Shown: positions 22,325-32,925 of the stretch, in pieces
Numbering within the stretch: position 1 is the stretch's first letter
Layout of the letters: every line of letters begins with the position of its first letter
NCBI GenBank assembly: GCA_018894105.1
Contig: CM032122.1
Location: 40,083,404-40,147,403 of the forward strand
From: Jacaranda mimosifolia
Lineage: Eukaryota; Streptophyta; Magnoliopsida; Lamiales; Bignoniaceae
Direction: 5' to 3'
Length of the DNA stretch: 64,000 bases
The notes under the pieces: generated by a model
What the model was told of the DNA's origin: nothing
What the model saw: the letters and a program-made list of their open reading frames with translations, nothing else
Databases searched by the model: none
Translations under genes and position numbers: made by a program

Positions 22325-22440
22325 TTACACATAAAGCACATAAAATGCACAACATGCCCATTACAAATCGAACGCAGGACCTCCCACTTAATAAGAGAGA
22401 CGGATGTCACTTGAGTTATAAGCCACTGGGCACAGGGAAT
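22325..22440 (-). mobile_element. tRNA-derived SINE fragment
   Basis: On the minus strand GTGGCTTATAACTCAAGTGA (A-box-like) is followed by GGTCCTGCGTTCGATTTG (B-box-like GTTCGA) at RNA polymerase III promoter spacing. The insertion lies right beside GGGAATTCTTAATAAT, which in the copy E flank (25780-25795) is continuous without it. This marks it as an insertion. Confidence 0.6.
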
Positions 22441-22442
22441 TC

Positions 22443-22443
<1 letters not shown>

Positions 22444-22494
<51 letters not shown>
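22444..22494. repeat. (AAT)n microsatellite, about 17 units
   Basis: An uninterrupted run of AAT. The equivalent site upstream of F-box copy E (25789-25807) has only about 5 to 6 units, so this locus expanded after the duplication. Confidence 0.95.
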
Positions 22495-22495
<1 letters not shown>

Positions 22496-22513
22496 GTCAA
22501 AATTAATTGATTT

Positions 22514-22624
22514 GCAGTCCTAATTAGAAGGAACTTTATGGTGTGTATAGAACTTAGTTCTAGTCCCACAAGGAAATGGAATACTGTTCCACACTATCTA
22601 TATATATATATATATATATATATA
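22514..22624 (+). promoter_or_regulatory. Conserved F-box promoter block with TATA run, copy D
   Basis: GCAGTCCTAATTAGAAGGAA, GTATAGAACTTAGTTC (imperfect palindrome GAACTTAGTTC), AGTCCCACAAGGAAATGGAA and then a (TA)n run at 22598-22623. The order is the same before copies A, E and F. Transcription probably starts just after the TA run, about 100 bp above the ATG at 22751. Confidence 0.65.
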
Positions 22625-22750
22625 AATCTCTCCTCCTATATGCCCCAGACAGAAAATCTACCTGCAGATACGGCTTCTTCTTCGGCTTCTGCTTTTTCGA
22701 ACTCTGGACTTTATCTCTTACACAAATATACTTTGACCTACATAATAGTT

Positions 22751-23863
22751 ATGGAACCCACCATTTACAGCCATACTGCCGACGATATACTCTTCACATT
22801 GCTCTCCAAATTACAAGTAAAACATCTCCTGAGATTTACCAGCGTCTGCAAATCATGGAATGCCATGATCGAGAGCCCCTATTTCGTCGCCGAACATTAT
22901 CATCGTCAAATCCATAACAACAACAGCAGCAAAGTTGATTCTTCCCATCTCCTTTACATGCCTGATCATGATGAAAGGAATCCATCGCAAACTTGCACCG
23001 TGTTTCGCAGAAGCGACGCGCCGCCGGAGACTTACGTCAAGGAATCCAATATGCTCGTCCCATTGAGGGGATCATGCAAAGTTGTTGGCGCGTGTGAGGG
23101 CTTAATCTGCTCGATGAAGGATTCCAACGTATATATATGGAATCCTTTTACTCGTGGCCTCAAAATCCTCCCGCCCAGCAGACAACCGTGGCATAAGTTT
23201 GCGGAGGTTGTCTATGGATTCGGGTTCGCTCGGCGGAGTTGCGATTATAGGGTCGTAAAGTTAAACTATTTCATACAATCATTAGTTCAAGTGGAGATTT
23301 ATTCTTTGGCGGCAGATTCATGGAGAAGAATTGAATGCAAGCCGCGCAAGCGGTGGTCGCTTTATCCCACAGCCAGGGTTTTCTTCAAAGGATCGATTTA
23401 CTGGTTGGGTGTATCAGTTGCCTTAAGAAAATTAACTTTAAGGTTCGACGTGGACGAGGAAATATTTGAGGAGATGGAGTTGCCGCCTACAGATTGTGTT
23501 GTAGCAAAAAGATGGGAGCTTGTGGTGATCAATGGACGTCTTGTTCTACTGGAACTAAAGAAGCCTTTTGAGGTGCGGGTGTGGGTCAAGAACGAACCCG
23601 AACCCGAATCCCAATTCGAATCTGGATCTGAATTGTGGAATGCTTGGAAAGATCATTCTCTTCCAAAAGATAAAAATCGACCAAAGATGACCATGGCCGG
23701 CCATATTATACTTGAAGACACTAAAGATGGCAGGCTCTTTGCTTATAATTATGACAGTAACATTAATGGATTCAAATTGAATGATATGGGTTTTTCTCGT
23801 ATGTCGGAAAAATATCATCTTTTTCCGGTGAAGGAGACTCTTTTCATGATCAATCAACATTAA
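22751..23863 (+). CDS. F-box/FBA-type protein, copy D
   Basis: Intronless, 370 residues from ATG 22751 (MEPTIYSHTADDILF). The frame is open back to 22538, but that stretch contains the promoter block, so the later Met shared by the copies is preferred. F-box at about residues 8-46 (DDILFTLLSKLQVKHLLRF...VCKSWNAMI). FBA signatures: CEGLICSMKDSNVYIWNPF, YGFGFARRSCDYRVVKL, VEIYSLAADSWRRIE, VFFKGSIYWLGVS, LRFDVDEEIFEEMELPP. It ends in a conserved Tyr/Asn-rich repeat-like region (LFAYNYDSNINGFKLND). Expected to link SKP1 to an unknown target. It is very close to copy E. Confidence 0.9.
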   Translation: MEPTIYSHTADDILFTLLSKLQVKHLLRFTSVCKSWNAMIESPYFVAEHYHRQIHNNNSSKVDSSHLLYMPDHDERNPSQTCTVFRRSDAPPETYVKESNMLVPLRGSCKVVGACEGLICSMKDSNVYIWNPFTRGLKILPPSRQPWHKFAEVVYGFGFARRSCDYRVVKLNYFIQSLVQVEIYSLAADSWRRIECKPRKRWSLYPTARVFFKGSIYWLGVSVALRKLTLRFDVDEEIFEEMELPPTDCVVAKRWELVVINGRLVLLELKKPFEVRVWVKNEPEPESQFESGSELWNAWKDHSLPKDKNRPKMTMAGHIILEDTKDGRLFAYNYDSNINGFKLNDMGFSRMSEKYHLFPVKETLFMINQH

Positions 23864-24208
23864 TGTAAGAAAAGATATGTCTTTTGCCCAACATATAGAC
23901 AAGCTAGGAAATATTTACGAGTTAACAGACACCAACAAGTTGAGAGATATGAGTGACTTCTTTTTTTTTTTCTTTGTTTTTGGGGACATGAATGACTTGC
24001 AAGGCAATAACTTATTTTGGATAGTTGAATATTATTAGTTATTTTGATTATTTCATAAGAATGTCTTGGCAAACTGTAATATTGTTTTCCTGTTGAGTTT
24101 TATTTTCTTTATTTTCATAGATTTAATGATCATTTTATGATAAATATAACAAAATTTTAATATTTTCTCTGGTTTTCATCATTGACTTTTATGTTTTTTG
24201 ATTCTTTT
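23864..24208. other. Shared 3' flank of F-box copies D and E
   Basis: The sequence runs parallel to 27626-27845 (AACTTA(T/C)TTTGGATAGTTGAA, TTCTTGGCAAACTGTAAT, TTTAATATTTTCTCTGGTTTTCATCATTGA). It is cut at 24208 by the hAT-like MITE; in copy E the same flank continues unbroken. Confidence 0.8.
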
Positions 24209-24874
24209 AGGGGTGGGCATGGGGCTCGGGTCTGGGGGTACCCGACCTGATTCTATCTGGTATTTTTCATTCAGGTTGGATATTTTTAGTTCTTAAATTC
24301 AAACAGGAATTGTGGGGGTATTCAAAAATTTGGAGGTCGGATATCGGGTATTGGCTTAGGATACCTAATAGCCAATACATGATCGGATACCCCCATTTTA
24401 TTTTTAAAAAATTTAATTATATTATTAAGTGTTATACGTATAATTGAAGTGACAATATATGATGTATATCATATATTAGCCATTAATGTTTATATCTAAG
24501 CTTTAAAATTATATCGGGTAGCCCCATTTTATTAAAAAAAAAAAAAACTAATTATATTATTAATTATAATTGAAGTGTCAATATATGATGTATATCATAT
24601 ATTAGACATCAATATTTATATTTAAGTTTTAAAATTATATATTGGTAGAATTTAGAACTTGTGAATAATGAATTGTAGTGCTATCAATTAGTTCATGATG
24701 AAAATAAATAATGAATTAATAAAAATTTTATTTTTATTTATTAAAAATATTAAAAAAATTGTAGGGGTTTTGGGGTACCCCATAAAATGGGGGTTGGGAC
24801 TTAGATATCAAAAAATGATAACCGAGCCCTCAGTGCAAGTACCCCAAGGGGGGTGCCCGACCCCGCCCACCCCT
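24209..24874. mobile_element. hAT-like MITE (666 bp) with an internal duplication
   Basis: The left end AGGGGTGGGCATGGGGCTCG and the complement of the right end AGGGGTGGGCGGGGTCGGGC are the typical 'AGGGGTGGGC' termini of plant hAT MITEs. Inside, a stretch of about 150 bp (ATGATGTATATCATATATTAG and neighbours) is present twice, at about 24430-24530 and 24550-24640. The insertion interrupts the shared 3' flank of copy D. An exact 8-bp target duplication is not visible. Confidence 0.82.
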
Positions 24875-25845
24875 GATTGTACATAAGTGATTACTTGCTT
24901 ATTAGAACTTCGTACTTTAAAATGCATTCGTACTTGTGAGAATCTCATTGCTAACATTTTGATGATTTAAAATTCTGAACATGATACAATATATTTCTTT
25001 GAATGATTATGTCCAATTATGTTCCATATATGAAATATGTTGGAAACTTTATATAAATAATCTGAATTCATTTTTCTTTATTTATGAAGACCATCTTATG
25101 GGTTAATGAAAATCGTGGTTGGGATTGGACGGAATATTATTTTCTAAGAATTAATTCTATGGGAAAAGGAGAACAAAAAAATTTAAGTTGAGAGAACTAA
25201 AAAGTGAGATTTATTTGTGTTTGGAAGAATTATTTTTGAGAATGGAATAACATAATGATGATATGTGATGTGAAATATTCTTTTCTTAAATCATAATTGG
25301 TTCAACATTTATAAGTTTTTTTGAATTTTTTTTAAAGTTGTTATATAAACTATTTAAAAACCTTCTCGAAATTATTCTTTTAATATTATTTTTCATCATC
25401 TATTTAAGAAAGCATCGACCAAATTAATGCCTTCTCATTGAAATTAATTTAAACAAATAATTTCTAAATCAAGCAATTAATAAGCATGACTACCAACCCA
25501 ACTCTCAAATAAACTAGATATGTAAGTAAAACTTATTTCATGCATAAATTTCAACCACGTCATGCTATGAGAAGAAATCAGAACCCATAAAATGCCACAA
25601 AAAAAGAAAAAAAAAACTCAATAATGAGTAACAAGATTTATATAAGTCAACTTTACATTAAAATCTAACATGATATGCAGCAGTAGATTAATTTGCCTTG
25701 AACTAGGCTTGGACTTTGAGATATTATTGTTAATTTAATACAAAACAGTTACAACTCGGCCAACGATGTTAAGATTAATAGGGAATTCTTAATAATAATA
25801 ATAATAATCAAAATCAAAATCAAAATCAAAATTGAGTCAGAATTA
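24875..25845. other. Intergenic; right end is F-box upstream flank
   Basis: No gene seen. 25700-25830 (GGACTTTGAGATATTATTGT...GGGAATTCTTAATAAT) repeats the upstream flank of copy D at 22110-22150 and 22435-22460. Confidence 0.55.
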
Positions 25846-25847
25846 GA

Positions 25848-26217
25848 GGGTGTTTGGGTGAGCTTATACGCTCTTTAAAACATGATGTTTTGGAGCTTAT
25901 AAATTGATAAAAAATATTTGGTAATTTTTTTTAAAAAAGAGCTTATAAGATCATAAAATAAGATGTTATGAGCTTATAAACTCTTTTAAAAAAAGTTAGG
26001 AAACCCTAACATATTTTTAAAATCTTAACAAGCACCTTCAATTTTAACCATTTTAATTACACAATTGCCATTATTAACGTCTTATAAGCTTCAAAATCTT
26101 ATTTTATCCAAACACTTCAATAATTTATTTTAAAAATAAGATATAACATCTTATAAACTCCAAAAATATCTTATAAGACGTAGAAATTTATAAGATATTT
26201 AAAATAAGTTTAGCCAA
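25848..26217. mobile_element. MITE inserted inside the promoter of F-box copy E
   Basis: In other copies ATTGAGTCAGAATTA runs directly into ATTG-A-TTGCAGTCCTAATT. Here the two halves are separated by about 370 bp starting GAGGGTGTTTGGGTGAGC and ending AAATAAGTTTAGCCA. The insert is rich in CTTATAA(G/A) words in both orientations, as in palindromic MITEs. End similarity is weak, so the family is not assigned. Confidence 0.6.
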
Positions 26218-26218
26218 T

Positions 26219-26326
26219 TGCAGTCCTAATTAGAAGGAACTTTATGGTGTGTATAGAACTTAATTCTACTCCCACAGGTTAATGGAATACTGTTCTGCAC
26301 ACTATATATATATATATATATATATC
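26219..26326 (+). promoter_or_regulatory. Conserved F-box promoter block with TATA run, copy E
   Basis: GCAGTCCTAATTAGAAGGAA, TATAGAACTTAATTCTACTCC, CCCACAGGTTAATGGAATAC and a (TA)n run at 26303-26325. It is nearly identical to the copy D block. A MITE ends directly at its upstream edge. Confidence 0.65.
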
Positions 26327-26437
26327 CCATTTACCCCGGCCAGACAGAATATCTACCCACATATACAGCTTCTTCTTCTGCTTCTGCTACTGCTTTTTCG
26401 CACTCAACACAAATATACTTTTACCTACATAATAGTT

Positions 26438-27625
26438 ATGGCACCCACCATTTACAGTCATACTGCCGACGATATACTCTTCACATTGCTCTCCAAATTA
26501 CACGTAAAACCTCTCCTAAAATTTAGGAGCGTCTGCAAATCATGGAATGCCATGATCGAGAGCCCCTATTTCATCGCCGAACATTATCATCGTCAAATCC
26601 ATAACAACAGCAGCAGCAAAGTTGATTCTTCCCATCTCCTTTACATGCCTGATTATGATCCAAGGAATCCATCGCAAACTTGCACCATGTTTCGCAGAAG
26701 CGACGCGCCGCAGGCGACTTACGTCAAGGAATCCGATATGCTCGTCCCATTGAGGGGATCATGCAAAGTTGTTGGCGCTTGTGAGGGCTTAATCTGCTTG
26801 ACGAAGGATTCCAACGTATATATATGGAATCCTTTTACTCGAGGCCTCAAAATCGTCCCGCCCAGCACACAACCGTGGCATCGTAAGTTTGTTGTGGTTG
26901 TCTATGGATTCGGGTTCGCTCGTCGGAGTTGCGATTATAGGGTCGTAAAGTTCAACTATTTCAGAGGAGCGTTGCTTGAGGTGGAGATCTATTCTTTGGC
27001 GGCAGATTCATGGAGAAGAATTGAATGCAAGCCGCGCGAGCGGTGTTCGCTTTATTCCACAACGAGGGTTTTCTTCAAAGGATCGATTTACTTGTTCGGT
27101 CCATCATTTGCTTCAAGAAAATTAATTTTAAGGTTCGACGTGGACGAGGAAATATTTGAGGAGATGGAGTTGCCGCCTACAGATGGTACTGTAGCAAAAA
27201 GATGGGAGCTTGTGGTGATTAATGGATGTCTTGTTCTATTGGATCTAAAGAAGCCTTTTAAGGTGTGGGTAAAGAATGAACCCGAATTCGAATCCCAATC
27301 CCAATCCGGATCTGAATTGTGGAGTACTTGGAAAGACCATTCTCTTCCAAAAGATATAAATCGACCAACGATGAAGATGACCATCGCCAGCCATATGATA
27401 CTTGAAGAGACTATTGATCATAGACTCTATGCTTATGATTATGACAGTAACATTGATGCATTCAAATTGAATGATTTGGGATTTTCTCGCATGTATGACA
27501 ATTATCATATTATTCCATTGAAGGAGAGTCTTTTCATGCTCGATCAACAATGTAAGAATAGATATGACTTTTGCCCAACATACCAACGAGCTAAGAAATA
27601 TTTACTAGTTGAGAGACATGAATGA
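26438..27625 (+). CDS. F-box/FBA-type protein, copy E
   Basis: Intronless, 395 residues from ATG 26438 (MAPTIYSHTADDILF); the frame is open back to 26282 through the promoter block, so the paralogue-supported Met is used. F-box about 8-46 (LLSKLHVKPLLKF...VCKSWNAMI). FBA signatures CEGLICLTKDSNVYIWNPF, YGFGFARRSCDYRVVKF, VEIYSLAADSWRRIE, VFFKGSIYLFGPS. It differs from copy D chiefly in the FBA part and has a longer C-terminus (CPTYQRAKKYLLVERHE) that D loses at an earlier stop. Likely SCF substrate receptor; the variable FBA region suggests a different or shifting target. Confidence 0.9.
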   Translation: MAPTIYSHTADDILFTLLSKLHVKPLLKFRSVCKSWNAMIESPYFIAEHYHRQIHNNSSSKVDSSHLLYMPDYDPRNPSQTCTMFRRSDAPQATYVKESDMLVPLRGSCKVVGACEGLICLTKDSNVYIWNPFTRGLKIVPPSTQPWHRKFVVVVYGFGFARRSCDYRVVKFNYFRGALLEVEIYSLAADSWRRIECKPRERCSLYSTTRVFFKGSIYLFGPSFASRKLILRFDVDEEIFEEMELPPTDGTVAKRWELVVINGCLVLLDLKKPFKVWVKNEPEFESQSQSGSELWSTWKDHSLPKDINRPTMKMTIASHMILEETIDHRLYAYDYDSNIDAFKLNDLGFSRMYDNYHIIPLKESLFMLDQQCKNRYDFCPTYQRAKKYLLVERHE

Positions 27626-28030
27626 CTTACAAGGCGACAATAACTTACTTTAGATAGTTGAATAATATTAGTTATTTTAATTATTTCATAAGAATTTCTT
27701 GGCAAACTGTAATTTTATTTTCTTGTTGAGTTTTATTTTTCCTATTTTCATAGATTTAACGATCATTTTACGATAAATATAACAAAATTTTAATATTTTC
27801 TCTGGTTTTCATCATTGACTTTTATTTTCTATGATTCTTTTAAATTGATTCATCTTTGTCTGTCTCGGAAAATCGACATTGATATGGAAATAAAGTTGTC
27901 TCACTCCACAAATACAAAATAAACCATGCTATGTTACAAACATCACGAGTGCCAAGAGTTAGCTTAGATTTTATGCTATTTCCTTCAGAAAGTGTGAAAC
28001 AAAACCAAAGAAGGCATAACATTAAAAATC
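27626..28030. other. 3' flank shared with other F-box copies
   Basis: 27626-27845 matches the region after copy D, and 27830-27930 matches the region after copies A and F in reverse (near 6830-6930 and 36320-36400). No coding region. Confidence 0.7.
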
Positions 28031-28680
28031 AGCAGGCCAAGGACAGACACCAGAAACGACGACGGAAAAAGGGGGCATACATGTAGAATTGCAGTGGTCA
28101 AAATATGAAGAATTTTGAACTGCTATCCACTAATGCTCCAATATACTGGAGCTTACAGAGTACCCAGTGAATGATTATGAAACAACAAATTGATCTAGCA
28201 TATAAAGATTGTGTTTATATAGCCAAATATGCGGAACCAAATCAGTGTTGAACAAGATAAATGAGCAGCATGCCCTGCTCCTATAATCACATACAGCAAG
28301 CTCAAACCCAACTTATTTTCCATAATGAGTTGGAACAAAATCACAAATGATTTTCCAACTGTCCAAACCCACATACAGCAAGCTCAAGCCTCAAAAAAGA
28401 AGGAACACGCAAACAACTATTAAGGAAGCAAAAAAAACTTACGAATGTGAAGCCAGATACAGAAACAAAGGCATCATATAAGTAAAGGAAAAGAGAGAGG
28501 TAACGGGGAAAACGCTTAGTTCAGTGTAATAAAAGCTTAACTTATCAAGATAACATCTGGATTACATACAAGCATGAGACCGAGGTTCAAAGTTCAAGCA
28601 CCAAAACAGTTTCTTAGTGACATTTTTTCTAGTATCCTTCTGTAAACCCTTTCCAGGCTAGAGATTACATCATGCACCAA

Positions 28681-29630
28681 TTACTCTGTCATAACAGGCT
28701 TATTTTCATTCGCCTTTGGCTTCTGTTCCTTTGGCTTCTGCTCTTCAGTTTTCCTGGATTAACATTCACATGTAAGTAGACAGCTAGAACAATCTTAGAA
28801 ATTGAAGCAACTAACTTCTATTTAACTTTTTCTTCCAACCATAATCAAGCGAAAATATTCAGCCCCCAATTCTCAGCTTATCGGAACATATGGTTAAAGA
28901 AGTCACGCACAAATCTTGCCAAGAAATATTATGTACATGGTATCTTTGTCTTTTATGAGAACTATAAACATATATCTCATCCTGCCATAGAATGCAAACC
29001 AATTAAGCAGAGTAGACCCAATAGTTTCCTGGAATGGGAAGTCAAGTCTTTTGGAGAATTAAACAACAAAAATCATCGGAAAATTACTTCTTCTTTTTTT
29101 TTTTTCTGATTAAGTCATGAGACTATACTGTCATATAAACCCAAAAATGGCCAAAGCTCCTATCAGACAATAACCACACCACATTTCTACCATGCCAAAT
29201 AACATCAAAGCATCCATATGTAGAGCTACCGCAAGAACCTGGGATTAGTTAAAGCCTACATCTGAAAACGGAAAACATTAACAAAGACATAAGGGCATCA
29301 CTTCAAACAATTTAATGCAGTGACCAAAAAACATCGTAAAATGCATTCAACAAAGAGGAGTTTTGAGATTTCCCTGTTAACAAATGAAAGTTCTCTTACA
29401 AAGATTCTCATAAGTCAAAAACGGTAGCGAAGGAAAACGAATCCCATTGAAAATAAATGAATAAATCATCCCAAGGAACAACCAAACAAAACAAAGGATT
29501 TAGGATATGATAACGGAAAAATACAATGCTGAAACAGCTATAATTTGGAGAAAAAGTACCTCTTATCAGAGGAACCACCCTTCTGGCTGAGGAAGGACCG
29601 GAAAAGTGGCGAATTCACGTCGTAAATCAT
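28681..29630 (-). CDS. Wound-induced basic protein, 47 residues, two exons
   Basis: Exon 1 is 29630-29560 and exon 2 is 28753-28681, joined in phase (AAGAG|GTACTT donor, AATCCAG|G acceptor). The product starts MIYDVNSPLFRSFLSQKGG and ends in a Lys/Glu/Pro tail (EEQKPKEQKPK...KPVMTE). It matches, from memory, the 47-residue wound-induced basic protein first reported from bean (there called PR4), which is strongly conserved across plants. Its biochemical function is not known to me. The intron is about 0.8 kb. The 3' UTR probably covers about 28000-28680; the 5' UTR begins near 29710 (TTTATAGTG may be the TATA box). The gene is single-copy here and unrelated to the F-box genes beside it. Confidence 0.9.
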
Positions 29631-29729
29631 TTTAGCTACAAGCCCTAATTTTCTTCAAGTGAATAGCCCCAATTCGTCAGATCAAGAAGCTTCGATGACC
29701 TCATGTTGGGAGGAATTCGGGATTTTATA

Positions 29730-31815
29730 GTGTTAAAAGCACTAAGCCCATTTAACGTTAGTTTGGGATCTAAGCCCAATGCAAAAATGAATTGAAAACA
29801 ATCTTTTTTCTGTGGAAAAATGAATTAATGTTTTTCAGGTGAAAACACATTTGGCTTCTGATATTAAATCTAATAACTTTTTAATTATTAAAATCTTCCT
29901 TTTTATTCTTTATTGTTTCATTAATTTTTATGATTCATCTAATTTGTTTTTTTTTTCTCGTCCTATAATATTTTACGGGGATTATTTGAAATTTTTCACT
30001 GTTATATCTATTGTAAGCTTGTAACTTTCTACTTATTTTATTTTAACACAATGTTATTTTATTTTATTTATTTTATACAAATGTATATATATTAAACACA
30101 GGCATTGCTAAAAAGTAATAAATAGATTCGAAGTAATAAAAAAAACTTTAATATATAATACAAAAATATAGGCTATCTTTGGTTACATTTTGGGAAAACA
30201 ATGATGTAACCAAACATACAAAAAAACTTCCTCCAAAATGCCAAATTAAATTTTTCAAAATACCCTCTCTTCTATCTTTCAATATCCCCAAAACTTCCCC
30301 ATTTCCAATATATATAATATTATATATATATATCATACATATTTTATTATTTTTTTTTTAACAATAAAAAAAATCATTCAATTCCATTTTCACCTCAAAA
30401 ACTCAACAAAAAAACATTGATTTGACCACTATAGTAGAATTTATCTTTTCCCAAAATATAAACAAACATATTAAAATTTCTCAAAATAATTTTCTTACTA
30501 TTCCTAAAACATAAATAAGCATACATCACATTCTTCAATACAAATTTCACATTCCTCAATCTCATTCCCAAAACTCATTCTCCCTAAATATATAATCCAA
30601 AATATACAATTCATATCCAAACATTACCATATATTTTTTTCTTCTATTTGTTTTATTTTTATTTATTTATTTATTTTTTTTAGTATCCGCACCCAACAAA
30701 ACCAACAAAATTGATTTTATCATTTTGTCAAGTGGTCAACTGATACAATAATATCGTCATCACACCCTTCTTAGTTTGAACTCTAACTAATTTTAAGTAT
30801 ATATGTGCATGTGTAGATAAAAAATTATTATTTGTAATATATATTGTTTGTGTATTTTGTAAATAGTAAAACATAAAAAATATCTTTTTGTATAACATAT
30901 AATCCCACCCAATCCCGTTCAAGTTCAAAACATAAAATCTCTAGGTTATGGTGTGATTGTGATAAAAGGTGTCAATATAATACTTGAGTTGAGTGTGGCC
31001 GTTATCCAGATGAGCCTATATGGCAGGCGGGCTAGCCAATCATGATTCGTCGGTGTCGTTTATTTCCTGTCAACCAACCAGCCACCATATATTAATAATT
31101 GGGATTAAGCCCTCGTTTCGTGTCAACCTACCTATATTTGTTTAAAATTCCCAAATTACCCCTCCCTCGAAATTTAGTTTAGCTCCTTGGGAAGAATCTT
31201 CAAATCATCGAATAATATTACCCTTATATTTTATGTGATTTTGTACCTTACTTTTAAATGGATAAGATTAATATAAATATAGTTCTTGAACAGACATGTT
31301 CACTGAGGGGGGGGGTGGGATTGTACGGATATATCTAGTACGTACTAATAATTTTACAAATAGTTGCAACTAATCATTAAAGTACATGTACTAACAAATA
31401 ATTATGTTTTTCCCAAACGTACTATACTCATGTCTCTCCTTTATAATTATTGATCAAGATTGATGATTTTTCACCTCCATAGTACCTTTTCATTTTAACA
31501 ATTTGTTAATTTAAATGAATTATTTTTTACATTAATTAATTTTTAATAGTTAAATATATTTTTGAAATCTATAAGAATGTAGATTACAATAGTTCAAAAT
31601 ATTTTATTAACGATTGATTAAACTTATTCAATTTAGTGGTCAAATTTTAGTGAATACCCAATTTTTTAAATTAATTTTCCAGCATCGTGTTGCTACAAAT
31701 TTTGAATCATAGTATCTGTTGCGAAATTCAAGATTATCACAACATTTGTCCTTTCATCACAATAATAAAATAATTTGACATCATTCAAAAAAAATTAATC
31801 AACGATAAATAGTGA
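29730..31815. other. AT-rich intergenic DNA
   Basis: No gene is seen. 30170-30630 resembles a small decayed transposon (GGCTATCTTTGGTTACATTT at the left, ...CCAAACATTACCA at the right), but the ends pair poorly. A (G)9 tract lies at 31306-31316. Confidence 0.4.
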
Positions 31816-32205
31816 GGTGTAAGTGAGTCGAGCTCAAGTTGAGCTTGACAAATATTATAAATTTAAGTTCGAGCTCAGTATCCTGAGCTCGAGTTTGATG
31901 AGTCTGCTTTTAAGGGCTCGAGCTTAGCTCATTAAAAAAAATTCTAAATTAAATTAAATATTAAATTATTAATACATATATATAATTATTTAATAATAAT
32001 TAATAAATATTTAAAATTAGATAAAGTAAATTATTAATATATATATTATTCAATTAATATATAAAAAATATTTAAAAATGGAAGGCTTGTGAGCTATTGA
32101 ATAACTAAAATAGAGCTCAAACTCCACTCATGTTAAAACTCGATCTCGAGCTATAATCGAGCCGGCTCACTAGGCTCGTAAGTCGGCTCGACTCATCATA
32201 TACCC
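31816..32205. mobile_element. hAT-like MITE with GAGCTCGAG-rich arms, copy 1 (decayed)
   Basis: The left arm GTAAGTGAGTCGAGCTCAAG and, in complement, the right arm GATGAGTCGAGCCGACTTAC carry many AGCTCGAG/CTCGAGCT words. AGTGA flanks both ends (31811-31815 and 32208-32212) as a partial target duplication. A related, cleaner copy is at 43677-44000. Confidence 0.7.
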
Positions 32206-32774
32206 TTAGTGATATATCTATACTATGTATAAAGTGTCAACCACTTAAAACTATTAACTTTATATATTATTTAATGAGTTAACAAATATAACCCTATTTC
32301 AAAAAATAATAGCAATATAATTGTTTCCATATTTCTCTCTCCTCTCATTCTATGCTATTTTCCCTTGCTCTAAGTATAGCTTTTTTCTTTCACTTAGTCT
32401 GAAAAACCAAATAAATATAATATAAAATTAAAGAATATATCATCACATAGAAAAGTAAATAAATAATTTATTTAAATCATATATAAAAATTTAACACACA
32501 CGTTGAATATGTCAAAATTACTAATATGGGTCAAAAGGATTGAGATTCCGTACCAAGGGCGTTTCAGGAAATATAAATAGCTAGGATTCCACATGACTTG
32601 GGAAAGCATCCCGAGGCTAATTCTGTCCTTCTGAAATTACACAATAGGAGCAGCAGACGTTCCCGTCCTCTGATTCAACCATAAATCTTTCTCTCTCTCT
32701 CAACCCAATTGCAAAAGACATTATGATACAGGAAATAAAAGGTGGTTGATGCATGAATAAACCACAACTAGTCT

Positions 32775-32925
32775 AGTATATATTGCGAATTCTCTCTTTC
32801 TCTCTCTATACTCGCCACCTTAATTACCTCTGTAAATCCACACACAAAAATACCCATCTTGGTTGGATTTCTCGCCTCGGTTTCTACGCACCGCAAACTA
32901 CTAGTATTTGTTTCTTCCAGGTATA
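32775..32925 (+). promoter_or_regulatory. Probable promoter/5' UTR of the AP2/ERF gene
   Basis: TATATATTGCG at 32777-32787 is followed by CT-rich leader sequence (TCTCTCTTTCTCTCTC). TTCCAG|GTATAATT at about 32920 is a good donor for a 5'-UTR intron ending at TTTCAG 34071. An upstream CT-rich stretch at 32685-32700 could be an alternative start region. Confidence 0.45.

Noticed and set aside
22538..22750. N-terminal extension of F-box copy D (open frame back to 22538)
   Set aside because: The extension overlaps the promoter module and the TA run; the paralogue-supported start is at 22751. The same applies to copy E before 26438 and copy B before 12276.
30170..30630. Possible MITE (GGCTATCTTTGGTTAC ... 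GTAATGTTTGG)
   Set aside because: The proposed ends pair poorly and no target duplication is seen; a short local hairpin at 30178-30216 explains the first impression.
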